A DNA stretch of 64,000 nt from Cladocopium goreaui (lineage: Eukaryota; Sar; Dinophyceae; Suessiales; Symbiodiniaceae). The translations under genes were made by a program, and so were the position numbers. This document shows positions 1-11,620 of this stretch, piece after piece. Each line of letters begins with the position of its first letter. The first letter of the stretch is position 1. Under the pieces are notes generated by a model. That model was given only the letters and a program-made list of their open reading frames with translations. It did not search any database and was not told the DNA's origin. The DNA lies in the NCBI GenBank assembly GCA_947184155.2, contig CAMXCT020000380.1, positions 436,001 to 500,000 on the forward strand, given 5' to 3'.

Positions 1-1185
1 ATTCGCCCCTACCCCAAGAGAGGTCACATTCGCCCCTACCCCACTATCCTTTCGATTGAATGTGTCATTCAACCTTTTAGGGTTTGACCTGGGGACACAG
101 GAGATTTAGGAGGGACTTGGGGACATTGGTTAAGTCACTTGCCGCACTATTGAATATGTCATTCAACCTTTTAGGGTTTGACCTGGGGACACCGGGCATT
201 TAGGGGGTACTTGGGGACATTGCTTAGGGGGAACTTGGGGGGGACATTGGTTAGGGGGGTGAGGTAGCAATCCTCGGTATTTAGGGGCCCTGGATCTAAG
301 CTAGAAAGCAATGAACACTTGTGGTCCACAGTCGGAGTGCAGCACCTTTTCTGTAGCTATGCTAGCAAAGGGATGTTACAACATAGCATCCAGAGCATCT
401 GGGAAGTTGATTGAAATAGAAGTCACAACGAAACTTCCAGCGTCTTGGAGCTGCTTGAAATTGGATTTTACAACGTAACACGTGAAAATGACTACCTGAG
501 CTGGAAAAAATCATGTCGAGGCTCTGCAGGGGTCACATTCGCCCCTACCCCAAAAGGGGTCACATTCGCCCCTACCCCACAATCCTTTCCAGTGAATGTG
601 TCATTCAACCTTTTAGGGTTTGACCTGGGGACACGGGGCATTTAGGGGGGACTTGGGGACATTGGTTAAGTCACTTGCCGCACTATTGAATATGTCATTC
701 AACCTTTTAGGGTTTGACCTGGGGACACAGGGCATTTAGGGGGGGACCTGGGGACATTGCTTAGGGGGGAACTTGGGGGGGACATGGGTTAGGGGGTGAG
801 GTAGCAATGCTCGGTATTTAGGGGCCCTTGATCTAAGCTAGGCAGCAATGAACACTTGTGGTCCACAGTCGGGGTGCAGCACCTTTTCTGTAGCTAGCAG
901 CTAGCAGCTATGCTAGCAAAGGGATGTTACAACATAGCATCCAGAGCGTCTGGGAAGTTGATTGAAACGGATGTCACAACGAAACTTCCAGCGCCTTGGA
1001 GTTGCTTAAAAGGGGTTTTACAACGTAACATGTGAAAAATGACTATCTGAGCTGGAAAAAATCCTTTCAAGGCTCTGAAGCTACTGCGCCTGCCACACAA
1101 AAGCAGGGGTCACATTCGCCCCTACCCCAGGGTCACATTCGCCCCTACCTCCACCTTGAGTAGGGGCAAATGCGACCCCCGTGCC
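1..1185. repeat. Tandem duplication of a ~535-bp unit with a 24-bp boundary motif
   Basis: Two diverged copies of a roughly 535-bp unit lie head to tail (about 24-530 and 559-1106). Each begins with one or two copies of a motif reading GGTCACATTCGCCCCTACC. Inside each unit a shorter block (TTTAGGGTTTGACCTGGGGA) occurs twice. A third partial start of the unit is at 1107-1150. An imperfect reverse complement of the boundary motif follows at about 1160-1180. No coding sequence is supported here. Confidence 0.75.
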
Positions 1186-2734
1186 CAGATGTGAGGTAGC
1201 ATGTGCGTGTGACGCAAGTTAACATGAGCGTTAACACACGCACCCCACCCCCCAACCCAAGATGTGACGTAGCCTGTGCATGTGACGCAGGTTTACATGA
1301 ACGTTAACGCACCCCACCCCACCCGACCCGACCCAGCAACATACGCGTGTTTTCAAAAACGTGCACGACTACTGGCGTGGTTTTCCCCCCGCTGGCTTAA
1401 ACATGTTGGAGAACAATCGCAGCAAGCCGCCATGCTACAAACAGTGTTAGATCTTCTGGTGCGTGCTCGACACTCTTGCTACTACACGGCAAGATCGTCG
1501 CCATCTGGCGGACAAGCGAGGTGAAAGTCACGTGTACAAGAGAGGGGAAACTCACGTGCACAAGCGAGTGGTCGCCCTGCATGATGATCTCTGATAACAA
1601 GGCTTTGCACGATGATAGCTCCCATTTTTTCCTCTCTCTCGAAGGAGGAGGATGAGGTGGATGATGAAGATGAATGAGTGACGATTATCTTCTTGCTTAC
1701 AGGGCCTACAGTGATCCGATGCGAGCTGCTAAAATCAGCTCTGGGTGTTGTCCTGCACCGTCTCCTTTTGCTTTGACGTAGCATCAAAGCCCAGGCCGAA
1801 GGCAGACTTCTCCGCCTGATCAGTCTGGGCAGAGTCTGTGCATAAAGACACCAAGCGTGCTCTTAGTAGTGTAGGGGCTTCGAACATCTTAGAACAACAT
1901 CTTCAATCATGAGCCGTTTCATACTTCACTGTATGACGTGCAGTCTGTCCATGTGTCGCATGTGTGGCCTGAGTCAGTGAGAATTGTTCCAAGGTACGGC
2001 TTTTCGGGCGTGGGGCATCAACTTCAAAAGCAACAAGGGAGTCAACCGCACATCATCCTCATCGAGACTTGCAGCCCCCATGCTCCCCCAGATGTCGTGG
2101 GTGTTGTGTAGGCGAGGAAAAGGCTGTGCGTGAAGAGGCAGGGACGGAGGGGAAACGGCTATTGAAGTGTATTGGTTTGTACTGAAATTGACTAGTTGTG
2201 CTACTTCAGAGTGTACAAGGTGTACAGTAGTTCCTCTCACAATGTCGGGCGGGATGGAGGAGACATGAGGAGACCATACCCGTGCCTGTGGTTCTGGGGA
2301 ACAGGCTCTCACCCTCCAGTGTGCACTGCTGTCACTTGTTTCTTTATCTGTTCATCCCCGACCACCTACCCATGTATTCATTTGCATAGTTTGCTCCTCG
2401 CACCTCCTAGCTCACTTGATAGAAGATGATAGAAGCACATGATGCGTCCTAGTAGGTCCTGCTACTACACTGCTACAGTACAGCTCATACATACTCACCA
2501 CCAGAGTATCTGGAATGCGCAGGTCTTACCAGCGCAATCCATCCCGAATTCCACAATTTATTTACAGATATTTATAATTATTTATATACAGTATCTATCA
2601 GTATCTATGTTTTCTGGGCAGCTTCATTGGTCTGACGAAGCTCAAAGCACTGTGACGATTTGACAAGCCACTCAAAATGGTTCAAATCAAATACACAGGT
2701 GTCCTGTATACACATGTCTACACTACGGCTCACA
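1186..2734. other. No gene supported
   Basis: Mixed-composition sequence with GTTAACG-type short repeats near 1220-1310. Short open frames occur on both strands, but none has a recognisable domain or paired splice signals. Introns or intergenic DNA are both possible. Confidence 0.4.
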
Positions 2735-2844
2735 CTATAGGCACATAATAAGAAGCACATAGGTACCATGGCCCGCCTTGCCACCTTTCTTCTTTCCCAG
2801 GAAGCTCCGACCTTCCAACTTAGCTGCCTTGGATCCGTGAACTT
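2735..2844 (-). CDS. Possible 3'-terminal exon, function unknown
   Basis: On the minus strand a TTTCACAG acceptor is followed by an open frame of 35 codons ending in TAG. The peptide is lysine and glycine rich (HGSKAAKLEGRSFLGKKKGG), as in a basic protein tail. A second candidate exon lies upstream at 3008-3084, but the reading phases of the two do not join directly, so another exon or a different acceptor would be needed. An alternative frame through the same acceptor is also open. No family is recognised. Confidence 0.3.
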
Positions 2845-3007
2845 CTGTGAAACACCGTCGAATCATTGGTGCTGGCCAAGCCTTGCTCCTTCCAGTCCTC
2901 ACAAATGAACTCTAAGAAATACTACTGTAAGTCCCATACTAGGCATTTCTGAGCACATGTATATGTCATCTTTGAATCATATTTCTCTGATCAATCCTAA
3001 TCGCATC

Positions 3008-3084
3008 TTCCAGGAGTTGCTGCCATCCATGGATCCGAGATACTCGGAATGGCCCGTACTTCATCGCAAGGCCCTGCGCGTCAG
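3008..3084 (-). CDS. Possible internal exon, function unknown
   Basis: The minus strand shows a CATGCTGCAG acceptor, 25 codons (part: GLAMKYGPFRVSRIHGWQQL), and a GA-type donor. GA and GC donors are known in dinoflagellates. The other two frames contain stops or look less protein-like. The exon would precede the candidate terminal exon at 2735-2844. No domain is recognised. Confidence 0.3.
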
Positions 3085-3195
3085 CTGCAGCATGGAAGGC
3101 AAACACAAAACTTCACAAAGTAGTTGGGGAAGTATGCGAATCTGCGGCATGCTTCACATTGCTGCACTATATCCTCATTTTTGCCTGAGTCTCTG

Positions 3196-3607
3196 TGCGT
3201 GTGTGTGCGTGCGTGTGCGTGTTCGCGTGCGTGTAGGTGTGCGTGTGCACATGCGGGTGCGTGTGGGTGTGTGCGTGTGGGTGTGTGTGTGGGTGTGTGC
3301 GTGTGTGTGTGCGTGTGTGTGCGTGTGTGTGTGTGCGTGTGTGTGCGTGTGTGTGTGTGTGCGTGTGTGTGCGTGTGTGTGCGTGTGTGTGTCGTGTGTA
3401 GTGTGTTGTGTGTGCGTGGGTGTGTGTGCGTGTGTGTGCGTGTGTGCGTGTGTGTGCGTGCGTGTCGTGCGTGGTGTGCGCGTGTGTGTGCGTGTGTGTG
3501 CGTGTGTGTGTGTGCGTGTGGTGCGTGTGTGCGCGTGGTGCGTGTGTGCGTGTGTGCGCGTGTGTGCGTGTGTGCGTGTGTGCGTGTGTGCGTGTGTGTG
3601 TGTGTGT
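3196..3607. repeat. (GT)n-rich microsatellite with GCGTGT variants
   Basis: About 410 bp of alternating GT with frequent GCGTGTGT interruptions. Alternating purine-pyrimidine DNA of this kind can adopt left-handed helix. All frames are open by composition only, so the long Cys/Val ORFs across it are artefacts. It runs directly into the first copy of a 331-bp repeat. Confidence 0.95.
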
Positions 3608-3925
3608 ACACCGTTATAACAAACGGTTTTAGTTCTGTTTATTGCGCTTGTACATTTCTCAACAGCAGGGGGCAGAGATACCTATGTCACTTTCTCTGCC
3701 AACGAAGCTGGGTGACATGTGGTAAGGATATAGATCAGGGACGCCTGATCTACGTACCTGCTATAGTTTCAACTGTTGACTTTCTGTTTTTGTTTATGAG
3801 CTGTGCGTTGTTTCTTCGATCGCGAATCCGTGTCTGCCGAAAATCTACTGCCAGGCAACTCAGGAAATTAGGCGACGACTATGACATCATTCACACTTTC
3901 TACTCACTATTACCCCACAGTGTGT
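3595..3925 (+). repeat. 331-bp direct repeat, copy 1
   Basis: This segment recurs at 5011-5341, offset by 1416 bp, with about five substitutions (~98% identity). Both copies are entered from a GT run and exit into GTGTGT. A short inverted motif (CCGTT...AACGG) sits near the left edge. The open frame through it is shared by both copies, but no domain is recognised. Confidence 0.85.
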
Positions 3926-4229
3926 CCTGGGTGTTTGACCTGACTTGGTCGCACCGTCGGTTGGTTTCGACCAATCAAAAAGTCATGAGCGGGCATTTTC
4001 CCGTATTCAGAGTGGAGTATGAATCTCCGAAGCCGTATGCACTTCGAGTGCATTTCAAGCGTCATATGACGAAGTCAAGATTTTACACTGTAAAATCCAA
4101 TCGAAGCAGCCATAAGGCGAAGAAGCCATAAGGCAGAAGTTTCGTCCAGTTCGGACAAAGCAGACATAAGTCGAAGTTCCCAGCACCGCGGGTGCAATAC
4201 AAGTGCTTTTTGGTCTGGTCGGAGTCTCA

Positions 4230-4545
4230 ATAGCATTTTCACCTCACTCGTCATCGTCATCAGGTTCTTTTTAGGCCATGTGTTCATTCTCTTAGGCAGG
4301 CTCCTTAGGTTTGTTTTACCAGGTATAGAACATGGTTCAACGTTTTGTTTCTCACATCACTCGTCATCAGGTTCTTTTGAGGCCATGTATTCATTCTCTT
4401 AGGCAGGCTCCTTAGTTCAGTTTTACTAGGTATAGAACATGGTTCAACGTTTTATTTCTCACATCACTCATCATCGTCATCAGGTTCTGTTTAGGCCATG
4501 TATTCACTCTCTTAGGCAGGCTCCTTAGGTTACTATATAGCAAAC
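4230..4545. repeat. ~112-bp tandem repeat, about 2.7 copies
   Basis: Units contain CGTCATCAGGTTCT followed by CATTCTCTTAGGCAGGCTCC. They start near 4250, 4360 and 4470. A further partial copy lies at about 4886-4960. The repeat is located between the two copies of the 331-bp direct repeat. No coding content is seen. Confidence 0.8.
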
Positions 4546-5010
4546 GGTTTAGTTTTGATGAATCAATCATGTTTTGATACAGCAGGGAATTTTGTTATGC
4601 AGATTGAGCCGAAACTTGTCGGAACCTTTTCGGTCAAGAGCTCAGCAACAACTCAAGCTCATTCTGCAGTTCCGGAACTCAGAATTTCCACTTGCCAATG
4701 TACCTGTGCGATTTTTTGTTCTTGACGATGATGGAATTACAAATGAGGTCTTGGCTGAAAGGCTTTATCGTACAGTCTCTGTGCATCGTTTTCATTTTGA
4801 ACTCAAACGTACTGCATTTGCATACGCTTTTTCTTTCATGTTAGGATTTACGACTTATAGAACAAGGTTTAACTTTTTGCTTTTCACATCACTCGTCATC
4901 GTCATCAGGTTCTTTTAGGCCAGGTATTCATTCTCTTAGGCAGGCTCTTTAGGTCAGTTTTCTTATGTAAAAACTAGGCGGCTTGCGGTTTTGCCCCATT
5001 TCGGGGCCAT

Positions 5011-5341
5011 TGTGTGTGTGTGTACACCGTTATAACAAACGGTTTTAGTTCTGTTTATTGCGCTTGTACATTTCTCAACTGCAGGGGGCAGAGATACCTA
5101 CGTCACTTTCTCTGCCAACGAAGCTGGGTGACATGTGGTAAGGATATAGATCAGGGACGCCTGATCTACGTACCTGCTATAGTTTCAACTGTTGACTTTC
5201 TGTTTTTGTTTATGAGCTGTGCGCTGTTTCTTCGATCGCGAATCCGTGTCCGCCGAAAATCTACTGCCAGGCAACTCAGGAAATTAGGCGACGAATATGA
5301 CATCATTCACACTTTCTACTCACTATTACCCCACAGTGTGT
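5011..5341 (+). repeat. 331-bp direct repeat, copy 2
   Basis: Copy 2 of the segment at 3595-3925, in the same orientation. The right side exits into a fresh GTGTGCGTGTGGG run, whereas copy 1 exits into unique sequence. Confidence 0.85.
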
Positions 5342-6150
5342 GTGCGTGTGGGTGTGGGTGTGCCTTTGCTGATATGTTGAAATGTGCGCGTGCGGGATGC
5401 ATGTGTGTGTGATTGTGTATATTGTAATATGGAGCAACAGTCGTTTCAATATCATTTTCATTTTACCTGTGAAAAACAATCACATGCAAACAGCTACGTA
5501 GAATTATTGAGTTGTATCAGAATGCATTGAATTCTGATGAAACACTAGCCAGTAGCAGCTGCGATCTCGATGGAATCTTCGGCGTACGGGTTGTGCTCTC
5601 CTCTTCATTCTGATATATTCGTAGTGTGGCGGCAGCGGGTGTTGTCATCGTGGTGTCCAGCATTTTGTTATCATGGTACAGCAATCCTATGTATTGCTAA
5701 TGGTGATGTTGGTGGCATTAATAGGAACGCAGTGGCGCAATGATGCAAGCAGCAATAGCAGCAACGCTACGCGCGGGCTTCAGTGCCAGTTCAAGCACCT
5801 TATGTTTTGCTCGCCCCCTTCCTGACATTCAGGACATAGCCATTTGTGTGTGTGTCTGTGTATCCATGTGTATCCTCTAGATTCATACTTTGCTCATATG
5901 CTGCTCAAACGCTGCTCATTACTTGCATGTCCTTGAGTCTGAATCTGTGGCTCTCTTTCGCCTTCAAATCCTCAGGGACTTTCTGGTTGGCTTGCTCCAG
6001 GTTTTCGACCTCGGCTTGGATGAGAAGCGTGCGAAAAAAATGCACAAAGTACTGTACATCTAATTACTATATCAAATTGTGTTCAGGATATTAATCAATG
6101 GGTGATGATTTGTTTAAGGTTTTTTTGTTTTTTTGTTTTTTTTGATTTGC
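5342..6150. other. No gene supported
   Basis: A short GT-rich stretch (to about 5412) is followed by unique sequence with scattered stops in all frames. No domain or convincing exon is seen. Confidence 0.4.
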
Positions 6151-6154
6151 TATT

Positions 6155-6370
6155 GGTGTTCCTTCATTTTCCATTAGTTTTCCTTCAGTTGTCCTTCATT
6201 TTCCATTAGTTTTCCTTCATTTTCCATTAGTTTTCCTTCATTGTCCATCAATTGTTCCTTCATTTTCCATTAGTTGTCCTTCATTTTCCATTGGTTTTCC
6301 TTCATGTTCCAATAGTTTTCCTTCATGTTCCATTAGTTTTCCTTAATTTTCCATTAGTTTTCCTTCTGTT
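6155..6370. repeat. ~21-bp degenerate minisatellite (CCATTAGTTTTCCTTCATTT)
   Basis: About ten degenerate units of CCATTAGTTTTCCTTCATTT type, with GTT/TTT and CAT/CAG variants. The hydrophobic ORF across it is compositional. Confidence 0.85.
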
Positions 6371-6639
6371 TTTTTGGTCGTCGAGGCTGCTGTCCTTCAT
6401 TTCTCATTGGTTTTCAAGGTTTCAAGGTGTCTATCGTTTTTCCTCTCTTGTCATCGACTTTATTTGTTTTACTTGTGTTTTCATTCCATTTTTTTGTTTT
6501 TATGATTTTTATCCATTGATCTCTATGGTTTTCATCGATGGTTTTCAGCATTTTCTGTATGTTTGTCGTCCATCACTCTCTGGTGTTTCTCGTTTTCCGT
6601 TTCTTTCGAGCATTGTTTTTTTTAACTGTTTCCATCGGC

Positions 6640-7200
6640 ACATGAATATAGTTGGAGCCTAGATTGAACAAGTGTCGTGAAATACGTTTTAGCCGCAGCA
6701 AAGAGCTAGTTAGGCCATTGGTTGCAAAAGGTCTCCATTTCTTTTCTAGAAGTATGCATACGAACTTGTTTTTCTATATGTCAGTTTCCTGTACTTTCTG
6801 CGCAGTTTACATGGAGGCCCTGTGTAGTGTATGTGCAAGGTTATGTGCAAACAACAAAAAAGTAGATATAGTTTCACTATACGTGTGTTTGAGGTACTAT
6901 CGCCTAGTGAAGCCAACAAGCAAGTGCCAAGTGAAGCCAAAACCAAAAAGCCAAAAAATCAACTAAGTGTCCTGAAACATGGGTTTGCAGTGACAGAAAA
7001 GGGCTAGTCCGGACACTTGTTGAAAAGAGTTTTAGTTCCTATCGCACAAGCATGCATAGAAACCCACGAGTAAACGTCTGAGGGTCGTGCAACCCAAATG
7101 ACATGAATATAGTTGGAGCCCAGATTCAACAAGTGTCCTGACATGCGATTTTTTTCTTCCTGAAAAGGGCTAGTTAGGACACTTATTACTAGGGTCTTCA
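6640..7200. repeat. Three diverged copies of a ~110-bp segment
   Basis: The blocks at about 6644-6770, 6960-7070 and 7104-7215 share ATAGTTGGAGCC, CAACAAGTGTCCTGA and AAAGGGCTAGTTAGGACAC. The copies are diverged and unequally spaced, which suggests an old duplication. No coding potential is seen. Confidence 0.6.
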
Positions 7201-7257
7201 TTCCTCTCGCACAAACCAAAGGAGAAAAACCAAAAGGCCAACAAACCCAATGCAAAA

Positions 7258-7440
7258 TGCGAAGTGAAGCGAAGGCTAAAAGCCAGAAGCCAAAAGCCAA
7301 AAAGCCAAGGGCCAAGTGAAGCCAAAGCCAAAAGCCCGAGGCCAAACGCCAAAAGCCCAGTGAAGCCAAATGAAGCCAAAGTGAAGCCAAGTGAAGCCAA
7401 GTGAAGCCAAGTGAAGCCAAATGAAGCCAAGTGAAACAAA
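7258..7440. repeat. GTGAAGCCAA / AAAAGCCAAA decamer array
   Basis: A run of about 18 decamers changes from AAAAGCCAAA-like to GTGAAGCCAA-like units left to right. A matching short block is at 6905-6950. Confidence 0.85.
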
Positions 7441-7796
7441 TAACATGGAAAAACTGCCCCAGACTGAAAAACAAAAAAACAAATAAATAAATACATACCA
7501 GTTAAATTACCAACCAAATCATGAACAAGAACCAGCTATAGAACTGCTGACATTGCCCGCATGTGATCTTGTGTCAGATTGTTCGGATTGTTGGACTGAC
7601 AACTGGGCACCGCGGACAAGCAGGGCAGCCATCTTCTTGTTCTGCTCATCACTGGTAAGTAGAGTGTAGGCCTGCAAACAGAGCAGAACCCCGCATTTTT
7701 ACTGTTTCACTTGGAGCATTCGTGCAACGCAAAACAGTTCGAGAACATATTGAACCTGCTTGTGGCCGTGTTCTATCACCCTGCCTAAAAACAGAA
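7441..7796. other. No gene supported
   Basis: Unique sequence between two repeat arrays. Nothing recognisable is seen. Confidence 0.35.
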
Positions 7797-9060
7797 CAAA
7801 GAAGGAACACACGCACATACAAACAGGAAAACATACAAACATACATACAAAAATACAAAAATACAAACATACAAGCATGCATACATACATACATACAATC
7901 ATACAAACAGACAAACAGACAAACAGACAAACAGACAAACAGACAAACAGACATACAGACACACAGACATACAGACGTACAGACGTACAGACATACAGAC
8001 ATACAGACATACAGACATACATTACATTACATTACATCACATTACATTACATTACATTGCATTGCATTACATTACATGACATGACATGACATGACATTAC
8101 ATTACATACATGCATACATACCATACATAAATAACATACGCAACATACATACATAAGATACATAACATACAAAACATACATAACATACATTACATACCTA
8201 CATACCTACATACCTACATACCTACATACCTACATACCTACATACCTACATACCTACATACCATACATACATACATACATACAGACATACATACATACAT
8301 ACATACATACATACATACATACATACATACTTATACATACCTACATACATACATACACACGTACGTACGTTCGTACGTACGTACATATCTACATACCTAC
8401 ATACCTACATACCTACATACCTACATACCTACATACCTACATACCTACATACATACATACATACATACATTACATACATTACATACATACATATTTTTAC
8501 ATACCTACATACATACATACATACACACGTACGTTCGTACGTACGTACATACCTACATACTTACATACCATGCCATATCTTACATTACATTACATTACAT
8601 TACACTACACTACATACATACATTACATACATTACATACATTACATACATTACATACATTAAATACATACATTACATACATTACATACATACCTTACATA
8701 CCATACATACCATACATACCATACATACCATACATACCATAAATACAATACAATACAATACAAGGCAAGACAAGACAAGACAAGACAACACAACACACTA
8801 CAATACAATACAATCATACAAACATACATTACATTACATTACATTACATTGCATTACATTACATTGCATACATACATGAATTACATATATACATTTCATT
8901 ACATATAAACATTTATACATATACACATAGCAAAGCAAAGCAAAGCATTGCATTGCATTGTAAAACATTGCATTGCATCACGCTACATTCACATTGCATT
9001 TCATCAGATTACAATATACTTCATTGCAGTACATTACATTAAATACACGCATACATATGT
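7797..9060. repeat. ACAT/ACAG/TTACAT composite simple-repeat tract
   Basis: About 1.25 kb of tetra- to octanucleotide repeats in blocks: CAAACAGA, CATACAGA, TTACA, CATACCTA, CATA, and ACGTACGT islands. The ordered blocks suggest successive slippage expansions of related motifs. ORFs on both strands (Cys/Val/Tyr and Thr/His/Gln rich) are compositional. Confidence 0.95.
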
Positions 9061-9354
9061 GTATATATATATATACACATTATGATCATTAAATATATTA
9101 TATATGGTATATGTGTGATACATTATGTATATATATATGGTATATGTGTGCGCGTGCACTCTCATAAATGGAGTTGTTGGTTCGGTTGCTCAATATGTTC
9201 TAAACGTATAATCACCTTGTGTATGTATATACATATATGTATCATGTCTATTTAGACAGTCATACGTATGCTGCGTGTATTTATATTAAAAAGTATATAT
9301 ATATATATATTTACACATATATATATATATGGGTTTTGATCAAAATTCCTTTAT

Positions 9355-10165
9355 CCGGGAACGGCCATTCTTCGCGAAAAAAATGTTACTTTCGCGAAAC
9401 TTTCGCGAACTCCATGTTTATCTTTCGCGGGGCCCATGTTGGCCAACAACACCTCTTATGAAGATTCGTTCACCACCTGCCAAATTACGCCAGAGAATCA
9501 CGGATCACTTCTAGATAGCCTTTTAAACATGCAGCTAGCACCACGGAATCCCTTCTCAGGGCAGATTGTTGCTGACTAGGTTTTTTTGGCAAGGTTTACT
9601 GGCCCACCCCCTTCAACATGCACTTTGACTTTCGCCCGCTCTTTCGCATAACTTTCGCGGAACTTTCGCGAAATTATCCCTATTCACAGACCCCGGCCAT
9701 CAGCAGGGGGTGCATTGAAGGAAAAGCGAACACCAGGGGCCTTGGTGTTTGGCTCTCGCAAAGCCTCACTTTTGGAAACTTGGCTACTGCATTTGGAGCT
9801 TGTTTCTTGAGACTTGAAAAAGCATCATTAGGCAGTGACAGCGGCAGGTGCAAGGATGTGCTTCAGGACCATGGCGCTTGGCTGTCGCGAAGCCTCGCCT
9901 TTGGAAGCTCAGCTGCTACATATGAAGGGTGTGATTGTCCACAAGCACCACCACACAGGGAACTGGACCAGAACCAGACCGAAATTCTCTAGTGCCCTTC
10001 TCCTGCCGGACCCCGGGCGGCAGTGGGTGGCAGCCCTTTACATAATGATTATAATATCCAACTTTCGCGAAACTTTCGCGAAACCAAATGTTACTTTCGC
10101 GAACTCAAAAAAAAAACTTTCGCGAGGGTTTCCAACATAATACGCACGGCTTTCGCAATTAAAAC
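9355..10165. repeat. Clusters of the palindrome TTTCGCGAAA
   Basis: Three clusters (about 9370-9440, 9630-9690 and 10058-10155) contain repeated ACTTTCGCGAAACTTTCGCG-like strings spaced 8-25 bp apart. The motif is palindromic and carries two CpGs per unit. The same motif family occurs at 60,275-60,740. Between clusters the sequence is unique, with short open frames but no recognisable domain. Confidence 0.7.
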
Positions 10166-10429
10166 TCCTTGCCTTACAAGGACCTTTAGATCGATCACCA
10201 TATATACACACCATGTGAGTGCACATATACGCCTGCATGCATGCATGTCAGTATATACCAGTATCTACGCATCTATAAAATCCGCCAGCCTGCCGGCCGC
10301 CTGTTTGGTGGATGTTCTTGTGATACATCGTGCGATAGCTTTATCTTCACGTATAATTGCTTCTTCGACGGATGTTTGTTTTCGCTGCTCTACCCCGCTC
10401 CTCCCCCCTCCCCCCCACGTATACACTAT

Positions 10430-10720
10430 AGTCTAATATAGTCTCGTATAGTCTAGTTTAATACATGTTTAAAGTCTAGTTAGTATATTCTAGTATATAT
10501 AATATTATATATAAGTCTAGTATAATAATAATATATATAAGATTATATAAGTGTATAAGTCTAGTATAAGTCTAGTATAAGTCTAGTATATTAAAAGTGT
10601 ATATGATTGTATATATAATATGATATATATAAGTCTAGTATAGTCATGTATAGTCTAGTATACTCTGGTCTAGTACAGTATGTATGATATATATATATAT
10701 ATACAGTTAGTGTAATCTAG
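10430..10720. repeat. AT-rich GTCTAGTATA degenerate repeat
   Basis: Degenerate decamers of TAAGTCTAGTATA type are interspersed with (AT)n. No gene is seen. Confidence 0.8.
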
Positions 10721-11202
10721 TATCGTCTCGTGTCGCCTCGTGTCGTCTCCTGTCGACTCGTCTCGTCTCTTTTCTCAAGCTGCCTAGCACTGACCTTATT
10801 TACATCATCATCGTCTCGGTGGTCAGCGTCATCATCAGCATCATCATCATCATCAACATCATCATCATCATCAACATCATCATCATCATCATCAGGTTCG
10901 TCAGGTTCGTCAGGTTCATCTTCTTCTTCTTCCGGCTCGCTCCTGGGCTGGGATGCAGCATTTTTCCACTTTTTCTCCACGTTTAACGCCCGTTCTCGCC
11001 AATGAGATGCGGCATCTTTCCACGTTTTGTCACATAGATTTCCTGCCCATTCCAGGCAGAAGTACGTTCTAACCTGCCGCTTTTGTGCCCAACACTTTCC
11101 ATAAACACCTACCACTCCTGTTTTTCCTCTGCATGCACGACCTTCTCCGCATGTCCCAGCCATGCCGCTTGCATCTACCAGCTTGGCTCCTTTTGGTTTC
11201 AT
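10717..11202 (-). CDS. Hypothetical acidic protein ORF (161 codons)
   Basis: A minus-strand ORF opens with ATG at 11,202 (MKPKGAKLVDASGMAG). A Cys-, Trp- and Lys-containing segment follows (CLEWAGNLCDKTWKDAASHW), then a long Asp/Glu tract encoded by the CAT/TCA-type repeat at about 10,805-10,935, ending near 10,717. The non-repetitive first half is more protein-like than the other frames, so this may be a real exon. No family is recognised. The acidic tail could simply be a trinucleotide expansion, and the C-terminus then lies in shared repeat sequence. Confidence 0.3.
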   Translation of the reverse strand: MKPKGAKLVDASGMAGTCGEGRACRGKTGVVGVYGKCWAQKRQVRTYFCLEWAGNLCDKTWKDAASHWRERALNVEKKWKNAASQPRSEPEEEEDEPDEPDEPDDDDDDVDDDDDVDDDDDADDDADHRDDDDVNKVSARQLEKRDETSRQETTRGDTRRY

Positions 11203-11214
11203 CTCCAAGGTCTT

Positions 11215-11620
11215 ACACGCGCCAGCTTCTACACAAACCAACGTTTACACCAGCCAGCTTTTACACAAACACCCTTTTACACCAAGCACTTTTTGCAAAA
11301 TTTACACCAAGCAGCTTCTACACAAACCCGCTTTTACACGAACTCGCTTTTCCACAAACCACCTTTTACACCAACCAGCTCTTACACAAACGAGCTTTTA
11401 CACGCATCAGTCTCTACGCAAACATCGCAAACCAACTTTTCGACCAACCAGCTTTCACACAAACAACGTTTTGCACCAACCAACTTTTACAAACCAGCTT
11501 TTACACAAATCAGCTTTTACACAAACCAGCTTTACACAAACCAACTTTTAGACAAGCCACCTTTTACTATATGCAAATGCAAACCACCTTTTACACCAAC
11601 CAGCTTTACACAACCCCGGC
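11215..11620. repeat. ~17-bp degenerate array (TTTTACACAAACCAGC)
   Basis: About 22 degenerate copies of TTTTACACAAACCAGC, with ACC/AAC variants and occasional shortened units. The Thr/Asn/Phe-rich ORFs across it are repeat artefacts. Confidence 0.9.

Noticed and set aside
3081-4131. Long Cys/Val and Thr/His ORFs over the GT tract
   Set aside because: Pure microsatellite translation on both strands; no unique domain in the extensions.
7258-9060. Possible CRISPR array because of regular short repeats
   Set aside because: Units are 4-10 bp with no unique spacers of constant length, and the genome is eukaryotic.
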